DNA of 25,548 bases from a virus. Of the stretch, positions 11,397 to 19,154 are shown one piece after another. Position 1 is the first letter of the stretch. Every line of letters begins with the position of its first letter. The notes beneath the pieces are model-generated. The model worked only from the letters and a program-made list of their open reading frames with translations, did not search any database and had not been told where the DNA came from. The DNA lies in the IMG/VR virus record IMGVR_UViG_3300040856_002599, positions 1 through 25,548 of that record; one strand, written 5' to 3'. A program made the translations under genes and the position numbers.

Positions 11397-12989
11397 CTAA
11401 GCCCATATTCTTTTATCAACACTAAAAAACTTGCCATTCTTGCTGTACTTTATTTGTGCTGGTGGCGTAGATCGCCGGTTCAACAAATCAGATAATTCAT
11501 AAAGGTTCTGGGCTTGGTTTAAGTCCAGATCATTGCTATTGGCCGCTATTTGCTGGATTTTACCAACAGCAACGCGGCCAGCTTTACCCTCATGTGTAAC
11601 GGCGAAATATTCTGTTATTGGTTTCTGTGATAGCGAACCATAATAAATACACTTGATCATTTCTTTACCGCTTGATCGGCTAATGTGGTGAGACCATCGC
11701 CAACCAGTAACCTCCATAATATTTGGGCGCAATCCCAAAACATCGGCAGTTGATAGCTCGTAAGTTTTTTCTTTCGCTTCAAATCGATGGCCGCAATGAT
11801 AGCAAACCATGACAGAAGCGGGTAATTGCTCTTTGCAAGTGGGGCAGCTTTTTATAGGTGCCTTTTGTCTTTTACGCTTTCCTGGTGGCGGTGGTGGTTG
11901 TATTGCTATAACGGGGCCATGCTGTTCAATATTTCCGCAAAAGTCATCAATAAAACAGTTTTCTTTTCCTTCAAAAATTCTCATACCTCTAACAATGATC
12001 TGCAAATAGAGTCCGGGCGAATTTGTTTTTCGAATTAAAGCAATGTAGTCGAGTGCTGGGAAATCATATCCAGTTGTTAAAATGCCAAAATTACAAAGAG
12101 CGCGGGTTTTGCCCGATTCAAACCTTTCTAATATTTGATCTTGCTTGTTGTTGTTTTTCTGTGTGAGTGATTCAGCCGTTATGCCAATGTCATTAAGCGC
12201 TCTTGCAAAATTCTCGCAATGCTCAATACCAGAGCAAAAGATTAGCCAGTGGTTTCTATCGCTTCTGTTTTCCTTCATGTGCGAAGCGATTTCTTTGTTG
12301 GCTTCATCCGTATTAAAACGGTTTTGCATATCAGATAAAGAAAATTCACCAGCCGTTTTTTTTAGTCCTTCTGTGTTTAACTGGATTGGTGTTTCAGGGG
12401 ATCGAAGCGGAGACAAAAAGCCCATTTCTAACAGCTCTTTTATGGTCACAGGTTCGCTGATATCAGTGAATAGAGCATCATCGCCATCTGTTACCATGCC
12501 TTGGCCTAGACGGTAGGGTGAGGCGCTATAGCCTTGTATTTTTATTGCTGGGTTTATTTCTGTTAAATCGCTTATGAATTTTCTATAAGTGCCTTGTTGT
12601 TTGTTGTTGATGGCGTGGGCTTCATCCACCAAAATAACGTCAATGTGGCCAAGGGTGGAGGCGTGACGGTGTATGCTTTGAATCATTGCATAAGTGATCT
12701 TGCAATCCAGTTCACGCCTTTTAAGTTGTGATGCGTAAACGCCTAGCGGCGCGTTGGGCCATATTGCTTGTAATGTTTCTGTGTTCTGTTTTACCAGCTT
12801 GCCATTGTTCACCAGCATTAAAACACGCTTACCTTGCTTGGCGAGTATTTGAGCCATACGAGCAATCACATACGCCTTGCCACTTCCACCAGGCATGCAG
12901 CAACACAGATTGCCATCTTTAGTTTCCAGGTAGTTTAAATTCTCTTCTATGGCTCTGGCTTGATAGTCTCTATCTTCAAAGGTCTTCAT
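11397..12989 (-). CDS. Superfamily 2 DEAH-box helicase with C-terminal zinc ribbon
   Basis: The 530-residue protein begins with a Q-motif-like RDYQ. The Walker A position reads MPGGSGKA (32-39), DEAH is at 122-125 (VDEAHA), motif III is GYSASPYR (153-160), and motif VI reads QIIVRGMR (330-337). A zinc ribbon, CPTC..CYHC (382-399), follows a Pro-rich linker (PPPPPGKRKRQK). The family unwinds DNA with ATP and, in phages, serves replication or recombination. Two usually invariant residues differ: Ala replaces Thr/Ser after the Walker A Lys, and Val replaces Gly in motif VI. The enzyme may be altered or inactive. It is the last gene of the leftward operon; its ATG overlaps the nuclease stop. Confidence 0.85.
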   Translation of the reverse strand: MKTFEDRDYQARAIEENLNYLETKDGNLCCCMPGGSGKAYVIARMAQILAKQGKRVLMLVNNGKLVKQNTETLQAIWPNAPLGVYASQLKRRELDCKITYAMIQSIHRHASTLGHIDVILVDEAHAINNKQQGTYRKFISDLTEINPAIKIQGYSASPYRLGQGMVTDGDDALFTDISEPVTIKELLEMGFLSPLRSPETPIQLNTEGLKKTAGEFSLSDMQNRFNTDEANKEIASHMKENRSDRNHWLIFCSGIEHCENFARALNDIGITAESLTQKNNNKQDQILERFESGKTRALCNFGILTTGYDFPALDYIALIRKTNSPGLYLQIIVRGMRIFEGKENCFIDDFCGNIEQHGPVIAIQPPPPPGKRKRQKAPIKSCPTCKEQLPASVMVCYHCGHRFEAKEKTYELSTADVLGLRPNIMEVTGWRWSHHISRSSGKEMIKCIYYGSLSQKPITEYFAVTHEGKAGRVAVGKIQQIAANSNDLDLNQAQNLYELSDLLNRRSTPPAQIKYSKNGKFFSVDKRIWA

Positions 12990-14002
12990 CCCGTCACCTT
13001 GGCGTCAAATTCGTTCCTTAGCTTTTGTGTAAATTCGTTGTTAACTGCGCACGCTTTAGGGTTGGCCACAATCTCAGTGCTTTTAAACCCATCTTTACCG
13101 TTAAGAACCTTTTCACCATTAATAATATAATTTACGTGCCATCGGTCGTGAGCCTCGACATAATCCCATGGCACCAGATCAGGGTGCAAAACGTGGCAGG
13201 GGTATGCGGTTTGTTGCTTTTCGTTTGGTATTGTTCTCTGGTATCGCTCACAAAAAAAAGTGGAGTCTTCTTTTGGTGTGGAGTGGGCACAAGTGCGGCA
13301 GTTCACTTCTTTTGTTAGCTTTGAGTCGTGGCACAGATCATGAGCAGCGCACATTTTACATTGATACCAATCTGGCTTGTCTGATATTGGTGGCGGTGGT
13401 GCTTCTGACATTGCGATTCTTTTGCACTTATCAACCAGTTTTGTTGCAACGCTCTTTTTATATTTAACCCGTTCTGTGTGTAGTCTGTCATCGTCTTTAC
13501 AGACTGCAACGTATAGGGCGCGGTCTATTTTTGAGCCGTGCATATAAACTTGCATCTGTGCGTAATGCATTGGTTTTGACTCTTCAACGCCATCTTTAAC
13601 AAGTTGATCGAATGATTTTTTATTGTGTGTTTTTTCTTCTAAAACGTGGCGTTTTCGTGGAGCCTCTGGTACGCCATACATTATGATGCCGTCTAAATGG
13701 CCTTTAACATGACACCCAAAATCAACAGTGTATTGATTGTATCCTGTATATTGTATTTCCATTCCTATGGATTTTAGGTCTTCATTTAATATAGATTCTT
13801 CATTGTGGCCGCGACGAAATAAGCGCAACATGCGACCATCAAACTTTTCAACAACAGCCCATCGAAACGATAGCCACATCCAGCGTTCACAGTGATGGCC
13901 AGCCATAGAAAGACCAAAGTGATAGCGTGGCTTTTGTTGCTGGCTTTCGTGGTACTCATTAATGAGCGTTTCTATCGATTTGATGGGTGTTGTCAACTCC
14001 AT
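12986..14002 (-). CDS. Cas4-like PD-(D/E)XK nuclease with Fe-S cluster motif
   Basis: The 338-residue protein shows the RecB/Cas4 nuclease core: GHLDG with D104, LEEKT with E122 and K124, and HYAQMQVYM with Q149. A lone C38 (HHCERWMW), followed much later by C215, C218 and C224 (QCKMCAAHDLC, CxxC-x5-C), matches the 4Fe-4S arrangement of Cas4/AddB. Four more cysteines (C235, C238, C251, C269) could bind zinc. Cas4-family enzymes resect DNA ends to give single strands, fitting its place between exonuclease and helicase genes. No CRISPR array is present, so it serves phage recombination. It starts 12 bp after the small gene upstream. Confidence 0.85.
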   Translation of the reverse strand: MELTTPIKSIETLINEYHESQQQKPRYHFGLSMAGHHCERWMWLSFRWAVVEKFDGRMLRLFRRGHNEESILNEDLKSIGMEIQYTGYNQYTVDFGCHVKGHLDGIIMYGVPEAPRKRHVLEEKTHNKKSFDQLVKDGVEESKPMHYAQMQVYMHGSKIDRALYVAVCKDDDRLHTERVKYKKSVATKLVDKCKRIAMSEAPPPPISDKPDWYQCKMCAAHDLCHDSKLTKEVNCRTCAHSTPKEDSTFFCERYQRTIPNEKQQTAYPCHVLHPDLVPWDYVEAHDRWHVNYIINGEKVLNGKDGFKSTEIVANPKACAVNNEFTQKLRNEFDAKVTG

Positions 14003-14014
14003 TTTATACGACCT

Positions 14015-14206
14015 CTATTTTTTATGCTCAAAAGGGGATGGTTTCGGCCTTTCAAATAGTATGCAGATGCAAATATCACCATCTGAATCTTTAACAAAAG
14101 ATGATGTTTTTATTCTCCAGCCTTCATCAACTATTTGATTTATTCTGTCATCTATTTCTGCATAGCTCCCAGAAGGGAGGTAATTATTAAAAATCTTATA
14201 TTCCAT
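14015..14206 (-). CDS. 63-residue small protein, unknown function
   Basis: I use MEYKIFNNYLPSG as the start, because GGTGG lies 6 nt upstream and the ATG comes 1 bp after the exonuclease stop. A longer frame from 14257 would overlap the exonuclease gene. The product alternates helix and strand (DDRINQIVDEGWRIKTSSFV, then DICICILFERPKP), like the small DUF1737/DUF4177-type beta-alpha-beta proteins (helix followed by EGWxI). That resemblance is only in pattern. Confidence 0.6.
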   Translation of the reverse strand: MEYKIFNNYLPSGSYAEIDDRINQIVDEGWRIKTSSFVKDSDGDICICILFERPKPSPFEHKK

Positions 14207-14207
14207 T

Positions 14208-14783
14208 TTAACCACCGTTTTTAATTGCAAAATAAACATCTTTACAGGCGCGAACATCCACTAATGCATCGTGTGCGCCTTCCAGTTCTTTATCAAAAAA
14301 GTATTTATAGCACTCGGATAGATTGGGGTTTTTTGATTTGTTAAATCCAGCTCTCAGCATTTTCTCAGTAGGCGGCAAGTTTAAGATTGGCGTTGCCATT
14401 TTCATGGTGCAATCGTATTTTTCAATAGGTGAATATTTAGCAATTCGATCATAGGCTATATCCATCAAAAAGTTATCAAATTTTAGGTTATGGCCACAAT
14501 GGATGTCAGCCTTTCGTGATAACCCGCTGAAAATAGAAAGCGCAAATTGAACAGGGACACCATACGAAGCGCACTCTTTTTCTGTTAAACCGTGAACGCT
14601 TGCTGCTTCTTTTGGGATCAATACATTGTTGTTAATAATTAGGTTGATGGATGCTTTTTCGTTTCCTTCGTTATCCGTTAGTATTGCGGCAAGTTGCACA
14701 ATGTAAGGCTGTAATGGGTCAGTGGGCGGTTTTTTAAAATTGGGTGATCCAGTTGTCTCGGTGTCGTAAAATAAAATAGACAT
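14208..14783 (-). CDS. DnaQ-like DEDDh 3'-5' exonuclease
   Basis: The 191-residue protein carries the three exonuclease motifs: Exo I DTETTG (D7, E9), Exo II HNLKFDN (D103) and Exo III HDALVDV (H171, D176), a complete DEDDh site. ASVHGLTEKE is the usual strand-helix element after Exo I. It removes nucleotides from 3' ends, for proofreading or recombination end processing; no phage DNA polymerase is encoded in the window. The ribosome binding site is weak (GAGAA). It lies between the SSB-like gene and the small gene before the Cas4-like nuclease. Confidence 0.9.
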   Translation of the reverse strand: MSILFYDTETTGSPNFKKPPTDPLQPYIVQLAAILTDNEGNEKASINLIINNNVLIPKEAASVHGLTEKECASYGVPVQFALSIFSGLSRKADIHCGHNLKFDNFLMDIAYDRIAKYSPIEKYDCTMKMATPILNLPPTEKMLRAGFNKSKNPNLSECYKYFFDKELEGAHDALVDVRACKDVYFAIKNGG

Positions 14784-14816
14784 AGATTTGTTCTCATGTG
14801 GTTGGTTGTTAGGAGT

Positions 14817-14833
14817 GGGCGCAATCAGCGCCC
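14817..14833 (-). repeat. GC-rich 6-bp hairpin overlapping the DUF669 stop codon
   Basis: GGGCGC, TGATT and GCGCCC form a perfect stem on the minus strand whose loop contains the TGA stop of the SSB-like gene. No T tract follows, so it may stabilise or punctuate the mRNA rather than terminate it. Confidence 0.5.
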
Positions 14834-15400
14834 GTAATCAAAAGGGATATCATCATCAAAGTCGGTTGATGGTGCAGGCGGTTGTTGTGCTGGTGTCTGT
14901 TGTGGTTTTGCCCAAGCAAATGAGGTGGTTGTCTGAGGTATGTTACCTGGTGTAGCGGATGGTTGTGGCGGCATAGGCATTGATGATGATTGCGAAGGCA
15001 TAACGGTGCTAAGAGCCTTATACTGCTTAACCTCGTTTTTATCTCCATACTCTTCATCACGTTTAACGTTTAGCTTGATTTGCAAAGAGCCACCGAGAAG
15101 CTGGTCGGTATCTTGCAGATCATTTAGATTGATAGCAGCCATAAGTGATCGAAGTTGCCCGAGTCCTATCTCTTCTGCTTTCGGGTTCGGGTTTCTAATG
15201 TTGAGCATTGAATAAATGCCGCGCCCCTGGTGTGTTGGGCCTGTAACCTCGTATTTAATGCTGATGTATTCACCGTTACCAGCTTTTGTGGTTTTCAGTT
15301 CTGACTCTGTGATTGTTGCGAAATACCATCCAGCGGGAAGCGGATCAAAGCCGGTTGATTCTGGGAGGTTTTGCTGTGATAGTGGCGCGTTAAGTCTCAT
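14825..15400 (-). CDS. DUF669-type single-strand DNA-binding-like protein
   Basis: This 191-residue protein has a beta-rich N-terminal domain beginning FDPLPAGWYFATITESELK, the typical DUF669 start, with EYISIKYEV and later GSLQIKLNVKRDEEYGDKN as further strands. A long Pro/Gln/Ser-rich linker (about 130-180) leads to an acidic tip, DFDDDIPFDYG, like the tail by which SSB proteins recruit partners. It probably coats ssDNA and works with the Sak4-like ATPase two genes upstream. Its start overlaps the preceding gene (ATGA). Confidence 0.8.
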   Translation of the reverse strand: MRLNAPLSQQNLPESTGFDPLPAGWYFATITESELKTTKAGNGEYISIKYEVTGPTHQGRGIYSMLNIRNPNPKAEEIGLGQLRSLMAAINLNDLQDTDQLLGGSLQIKLNVKRDEEYGDKNEVKQYKALSTVMPSQSSSMPMPPQPSATPGNIPQTTTSFAWAKPQQTPAQQPPAPSTDFDDDIPFDYGR

Positions 15401-15795
15401 TGTTCGTTTTCCTCTATTTTAAAAGTGGGTCTTGATGGTTTTGCGGTTACTGCCTTTGATAGTAAACTTACTTGTTCAGGTGCAGCGTGTTTCCATGAGC
15501 TGGCGTCAATGGTTGCCGACCATTTAAAGTACTGAGCCAGTACCTCGTGTGGTATTGCGTTTTCGTGTGCAATTTCTTGCAACAAATCAGAGTCAACCTT
15601 TCGGTTTATCCTGCTAGATATCTTGATTGTGTAGTTGTTTGTTTTTTCAGTGGTAACACCCTCCTTTTGTTCGTCAATTTCAAGAAGTCGCTTGATTTCA
15701 TCTTCAACGTGTCGGCGCAGGTCTTGAGCCTGTTTTTCGGTTTTCTTTGCTTCGCACCACGAGTGTGATAACTCTTCTAGTCTTTGTTTGATCAT
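15397..15795 (-). CDS. 132-residue coiled-coil protein of the recombination operon
   Basis: The N-terminal 45 residues (MIKQRLEELSHSW and on) form a charged coiled coil. A beta hairpin (NNYTIKISSRINRKVDSDLL) and a helical region with EVLAQYFKWSATIDASSWK follow, and the end is basic. Proteins of this pattern recur between Sak4-like and DUF669 genes in siphophages and have no proven role. It overlaps both neighbours by 4 bp (ATGA), so the three are translated together. Confidence 0.65.
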   Translation of the reverse strand: MIKQRLEELSHSWCEAKKTEKQAQDLRRHVEDEIKRLLEIDEQKEGVTTEKTNNYTIKISSRINRKVDSDLLQEIAHENAIPHEVLAQYFKWSATIDASSWKHAAPEQVSLLSKAVTAKPSRPTFKIEENEQ

Positions 15796-16472
15796 TGCTT
15801 TACGCCTTTTATCTTATTGATGATATTTCCAAGGTCAGGATATTCCCAAGGATCGAGACGGCCACCTCTATCTTTTGCTTGCCAAAAACCATCTGATCGA
15901 GTTTGAATCATTCTTTGCTCATTACCGTCTTGGTCTTTTTCTACCCTAAAGGCTAGGCATTGATCAAAGAAATAGGGCAAGCCTTGTGTTGTCTTGTTCC
16001 CAGGCATAGAAGGGTAGTAAAGGAGGCGTCCAAGCTCATCTTTTGCCTGTTCAAGTTTGGCGGTCATATAGACATGTTTTCCGGGAATGTCTCGAAAGTT
16101 GCGGATGATTTCGCTTATCTGGTCGGCCATTTCGCCGTAGGCCATACGTTTATCCTTTGCGCCTTTTTTTTCGGTCGATAAACACACCTCACCTATCTCG
16201 CTTATTGAGTCAATGGCAACAGAATCAAACTGCTTTGCTTCTTCTGATTGCGTTAGCCACTGGTAGGCCTCCATCAGCTCAGACATGGATTTGATTTCAA
16301 TGAATGGTATTTGCACATCAGAGATTGATAACAAGCCGCCCTCAGCCGATAAAACGACCGGATTAGGCATCGTTCTAATTGCATAAGTTTTACCCGCGCC
16401 AGATTGCCCATACCCTAAAAGGTTTACTTTTAGAGTGGACATATCAGCGCTATTTTTAAGCATAATAGCCAT
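15792..16472 (-). CDS. Sak4-like RecA-fold ATPase (AAA_24), single-strand annealing type
   Basis: The 226-residue protein has Walker A GQSGAGKT (22-29) and Walker B FDSVAIDS (D88), then YMTAKLEQAKDELGRL and a C-terminal half typical of phage AAA_24/Sak4 proteins, which keep only the RecA core. Sak4 proteins promote annealing of single strands together with an SSB, and an SSB-like gene lies two genes downstream. AGGA lies upstream of the ATG. It is the first gene after the leftward promoter at 16.55 kb, so it is expressed first in the operon. Confidence 0.85.
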   Translation of the reverse strand: MAIMLKNSADMSTLKVNLLGYGQSGAGKTYAIRTMPNPVVLSAEGGLLSISDVQIPFIEIKSMSELMEAYQWLTQSEEAKQFDSVAIDSISEIGEVCLSTEKKGAKDKRMAYGEMADQISEIIRNFRDIPGKHVYMTAKLEQAKDELGRLLYYPSMPGNKTTQGLPYFFDQCLAFRVEKDQDGNEQRMIQTRSDGFWQAKDRGGRLDPWEYPDLGNIINKIKGVKQ

Positions 16473-16526
16473 GGTTAAATTATCCTGTTAGTTTCGCCGT
16501 TTGGGTTATCCGCTTGGCTTGATTTA

Positions 16527-16555
16527 AATGTAGTGAAAACTTGATAATAGGTCAA
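16527..16555 (-). promoter_or_regulatory. Leftward promoter of the recombination operon
   Basis: On the minus strand TTGACC (16555-16550), a 17-bp spacer and TACATT (16532-16527) lie about 55 bp before the Sak4-like ATG. The -35 sits inside the 19-bp palindromic operator. Confidence 0.55.
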
Positions 16556-16557
16556 GT
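16539..16557. promoter_or_regulatory. 19-bp palindromic operator shared by divergent promoters
   Basis: ACTTGA (16539-16544) and TCAAGT (16552-16557) are perfect inverted arms with 7 bp between, the size of a lambdoid Cro/CI-type operator. It covers the -35 elements of both divergent promoters. The HTH gene 45 bp downstream is a candidate ligand. Confidence 0.6.
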
Positions 16558-16569
16558 ATAAATTATGAT
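16541..16569 (+). promoter_or_regulatory. Rightward promoter of the HTH/primase side
   Basis: TTGATA (16541-16546), a 17-bp spacer and TATGAT (16564-16569) lie 33 bp before the HTH gene. Both hexamers match consensus at 5 of 6 positions, and the -35 lies in the operator. Confidence 0.6.
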
Positions 16570-16601
16570 AAATATATATTTTTAAATGAGGTGTTAGAAA
16601 A

Positions 16602-16796
16602 ATGAAGGTAAACCAAAAGTTTAACAGTTACATTGATGACGATTTGATCAGGGATAAACTGAGGGATAAAAAGCTTACAGCAGTTGCAGAAAGCACAGGA
16701 TTGACCGTTCAGACTTTATATAACTTTATGGGTGGTAAAACTCAATTAAGCCTCCTAACAAAGTGCAAGTTAGTTACTTACTTTTTAACCAGCTAG
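16602..16796 (+). CDS. Cro-like helix-turn-helix protein
   Basis: The 64-residue protein follows GAGGTG by 9 nt. LTAVAESTGLTVQTLYNFMG (about residues 25-44) fits the HTH pattern, with Ala, Gly and the spacing of helix 2, turn and recognition helix. The length matches small Cro-type regulators. It is transcribed away from the operator that lies just upstream and probably represses one or both divergent promoters. No CI-type repressor gene is visible in the window. Confidence 0.7.
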   Translation: MKVNQKFNSYIDDDLIRDKLRDKKLTAVAESTGLTVQTLYNFMGGKTQLSLLTKCKLVTYFLTS

Positions 16797-16810
16797 AGGG
16801 TATTTTTAAT

Positions 16811-16924
16811 ATGAGAATTTTGGTTTTGGGTTATGGTAATTGGCTGAATAATATAGAGCTTATGAAGCCCTATGAAAAATCATTCCCTACAGCGACATCA
16901 CTGGGCACCTTATCACTTGTTTGA
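16811..16924 (+). CDS. Possible 37-residue peptide
   Basis: GAGGG lies 10 nt before an ATG that opens MRILVLGYGNWLNNIELMK and ends soon after. The second half overlaps, in another frame, the better-looking 47-residue frame, so one of the two may be spurious or the pair may be a frameshifted gene. Function unknown. Confidence 0.3.
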   Translation: MRILVLGYGNWLNNIELMKPYEKSFPTATSLGTLSLV

Positions 16925-17015
16925 TGACGCAGATGAATGGCCTGTTTCGTATTTATGCATTAATTGTCATGCTTTGTGGCATAGGAAAGTAACGCCAGAA
17001 ATGGCCAAAAAGTAA
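16872..17015 (+). CDS. 47-residue His/Cys-rich small protein, possible zinc binder
   Basis: The frame encodes a His-rich start (MKNHSLQRHHWAPYHLFDD), then CINCHALWHRK, a CxxCH knuckle like those of small zinc fingers and HNH proteins. It lacks a good ribosome binding site and overlaps the 37-residue frame. It fills the gap between the HTH gene and the primase. The composition suggests a real protein, but the start is uncertain. Confidence 0.45.
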   Translation: MKNHSLQRHHWAPYHLFDDADEWPVSYLCINCHALWHRKVTPEMAKK

Positions 17016-17071
17016 GCCCACAGCCGGAAACTATGGGCTAATCTTCTTAAGCACTCAAAAGGTATATTAAC

Positions 17072-19144
17072 ATGGATAGCAAGAATGATGAAATAACCAC
17101 TTTAAAAAACAAAGTGGATTTAAAGGAGCTTATTGAATGTTACGGGCCATCAGGAATAAGTTTTAAAAAAACAGGTAAAAGCAGTAATAATTATAAAGCG
17201 CTTTGCCCATTTCACAGCGAGAAAACACCAAGCTTTTCAGTCAATACCGCGAAACAGAGTTATTACTGCTTTGGTTGTGGCGAAAAGGGTGATGCTTTTG
17301 ATTTTTTGGAGAATTACAAAGGGATGACAAAGAAAGAATCAATTGAGTTTGTAAAGAAAAATTACAGCAGCCTACCTGTTGCAAAGAAAGAAGAGATAAA
17401 CATAAATATTGATTCTATTAGAGCATCAAAAAACTATCCAAAAATAAAAAGCGGGGATTTGGTAAGGATAAAGAATTCAGAAGGTGAAATAAATAACTTT
17501 GTTGCCCATTCTGCCTATGAATATAAAGGGCAAGGTTATGTCTTGAGGCTATTTAATGCGCAAGGCAAGAAATGGACGCCCATGGTGCGCTTTATCGATG
17601 GTGAATGGACTTACCAATCATTTAATGAACCAAGGCCGCTGTATGGGCTTGAGAGCGACAATTTACCTGTATTAGTAGTTGAGGGAGAGAAAGCAGCCGA
17701 TGCAGGCCGCAAGGTGTTAAACGGCCTTTATGATGTTGTTACGTGGTCTGGTGGTGTCAATGCGGTTGAAAAAACAGATTGGAGCAGGCTAGAAGGGCGG
17801 GACGTTACTTTGTTGCCTGATAACGATGAACAGGGATACAGAGCAATGGAGTATTTGAGCGGTGTTATACCGGGCTCTAGCCTTTGCAGTGTGCCTAATG
17901 AGCTGCCTGAAAAATGGGACATAGCCGATAAGGAGTGGAGCGGAGCCGATGAGCTAAAAGCCTTCATCGATATTAACAAAACAAATAAAAATAACGTGGT
18001 GAGAATGGATGGAGAAGCGTTCGAGGGTAAGGAAAAGGCAAACCCGCTAGGGCTTCAATCACTGGATCAACTCATAACGAATCGAAAGCCTATCAGGTGG
18101 TTAATTAAAAACTGGTTACAAAGAAAAGCGCTTGTGATGGTTCATGGGCCAAGTGGAGCAGGTAAAAGCTATGCGGTTTTAGACTGGTGCATGAGGATTG
18201 CAAACGAAGGGTTTGATGAGTGGGCAGGTCATAAAGTAAGGCATGGTAACGTGGTTTATTTAGCGGGTGAAGGTAATGAGGGGTTAGGGATTAGGGCTCA
18301 AGCATGGCAAGAAAAATTCAAGCTGAGTAACGATCCTTCAAAAATATGGATCAGCTCCAGAGGGTGCAGCCTCAATACGCCTGAAGGTCATACGGAGGCT
18401 ATTCAGAGCATAGAGGAAAGCGGAATAAAGCCAGATGTGATCGTAGTCGATACGCTACATAGGTTTTTAGATGGGGATGAAAACAGCGCAAAAGATGCAA
18501 GGACGATGATTAATTCATGCGATGCCATGAAAGAATATTATGGCTGTACGGTAATACTTGTTCACCACACGGGTGCATCACAAGACGCACAACACAGGGC
18601 CAGAGGTTCAACAGCTTGGCGTGGGGCTTTGGATGGTGAGATCAGCATAAATCCGCTAGAGGGCGGCAAGATAGAGCTGGTACAGCGTAAAAATAAAGAG
18701 ATCGGCAGACCCGTTGATGATGTGATGATGGAGTTTGAAAGCGTGAACATTCCTGGATTTTTTGATGAAGATGGTGAACAGGTTCAAGGTTCGATTCTTA
18801 ATATATGTGACGAAGAAACCGTCAAGGCTGCGAAAAGCAATAAAAGAAACGTGGATAAAAAGCTGGTTGAGAACAAAGAGACTCTGTTTCAGTTCGCTAA
18901 AAAATGCGCTGATAATGATCAAGGTGATTATTTTATAAACACCGGTGCACTAAGAAACTGGATGTTTGAGCACGGGCCTTGTGCGTCCGTTAACGCTGCG
19001 AGGCAAGCTTGCAAGCCTAAAGGAGGCGGTTTTGTATCCAATTTGATTAGGCACGGAGTGCTTGAACTTTTGCCGCCAGAAAATAATAAGGGTGATTTTA
19101 GGATAATTGATCAGGATTTAATTTTGAAATTGAACATAGTTTAA
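17072..19144 (+). CDS. Bifunctional primase-helicase: CHC2 zinc finger, TOPRIM and RepA-type ATPase
   Basis: The 690-residue protein has, in order: a CHC2 zinc finger (C45, H48, C66, C69 in CPFHSEKTPSF and YYCFGCG); a TOPRIM domain with VVEGEKAAD (E204) and LLPDND (D250, D252); and a RepA/AAA_25 helicase core with Walker A GPSGAGKS (359-366), Walker B VIVVD (D460) and LVHHTG (498-499). The C-terminus (about 610-690) is a small helical domain. It would synthesise primers and unwind DNA at the phage origin. AAAGG precedes the ATG by 9 nt. The iteron-rich stretch begins 10 bp after its stop, as expected for an initiator next to its origin. Confidence 0.92.
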   Translation: MDSKNDEITTLKNKVDLKELIECYGPSGISFKKTGKSSNNYKALCPFHSEKTPSFSVNTAKQSYYCFGCGEKGDAFDFLENYKGMTKKESIEFVKKNYSSLPVAKKEEININIDSIRASKNYPKIKSGDLVRIKNSEGEINNFVAHSAYEYKGQGYVLRLFNAQGKKWTPMVRFIDGEWTYQSFNEPRPLYGLESDNLPVLVVEGEKAADAGRKVLNGLYDVVTWSGGVNAVEKTDWSRLEGRDVTLLPDNDEQGYRAMEYLSGVIPGSSLCSVPNELPEKWDIADKEWSGADELKAFIDINKTNKNNVVRMDGEAFEGKEKANPLGLQSLDQLITNRKPIRWLIKNWLQRKALVMVHGPSGAGKSYAVLDWCMRIANEGFDEWAGHKVRHGNVVYLAGEGNEGLGIRAQAWQEKFKLSNDPSKIWISSRGCSLNTPEGHTEAIQSIEESGIKPDVIVVDTLHRFLDGDENSAKDARTMINSCDAMKEYYGCTVILVHHTGASQDAQHRARGSTAWRGALDGEISINPLEGGKIELVQRKNKEIGRPVDDVMMEFESVNIPGFFDEDGEQVQGSILNICDEETVKAAKSNKRNVDKKLVENKETLFQFAKKCADNDQGDYFINTGALRNWMFEHGPCASVNAARQACKPKGGGFVSNLIRHGVLELLPPENNKGDFRIIDQDLILKLNIV

Positions 19145-19154
19145 GCGGAAATGG

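Noticed and set aside
13025-13467. Plus-strand open frames opposite the Cas4-like gene
   Set aside because: They are shadows of a well-supported nuclease gene; they lack ribosome binding sites and give Cys/Phe-rich, unrecognisable products.
14817-14833. Terminator at the DUF669 gene end
   Set aside because: A strong stem but no T run on the minus strand, and the operon clearly continues into the exonuclease gene.
14809-15215. Open frames on both strands over the Pro/Gln-rich linker of the DUF669 gene
   Set aside because: Low-complexity sequence leaves long alternative frames by chance, and their products are His/Pro/Leu runs.
17015-17039. Terminator before the primase gene (AGCCCA, 13-nt loop, TGGGCT)
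   Set aside because: The stem is 6 bp with a large loop and no T tract follows.
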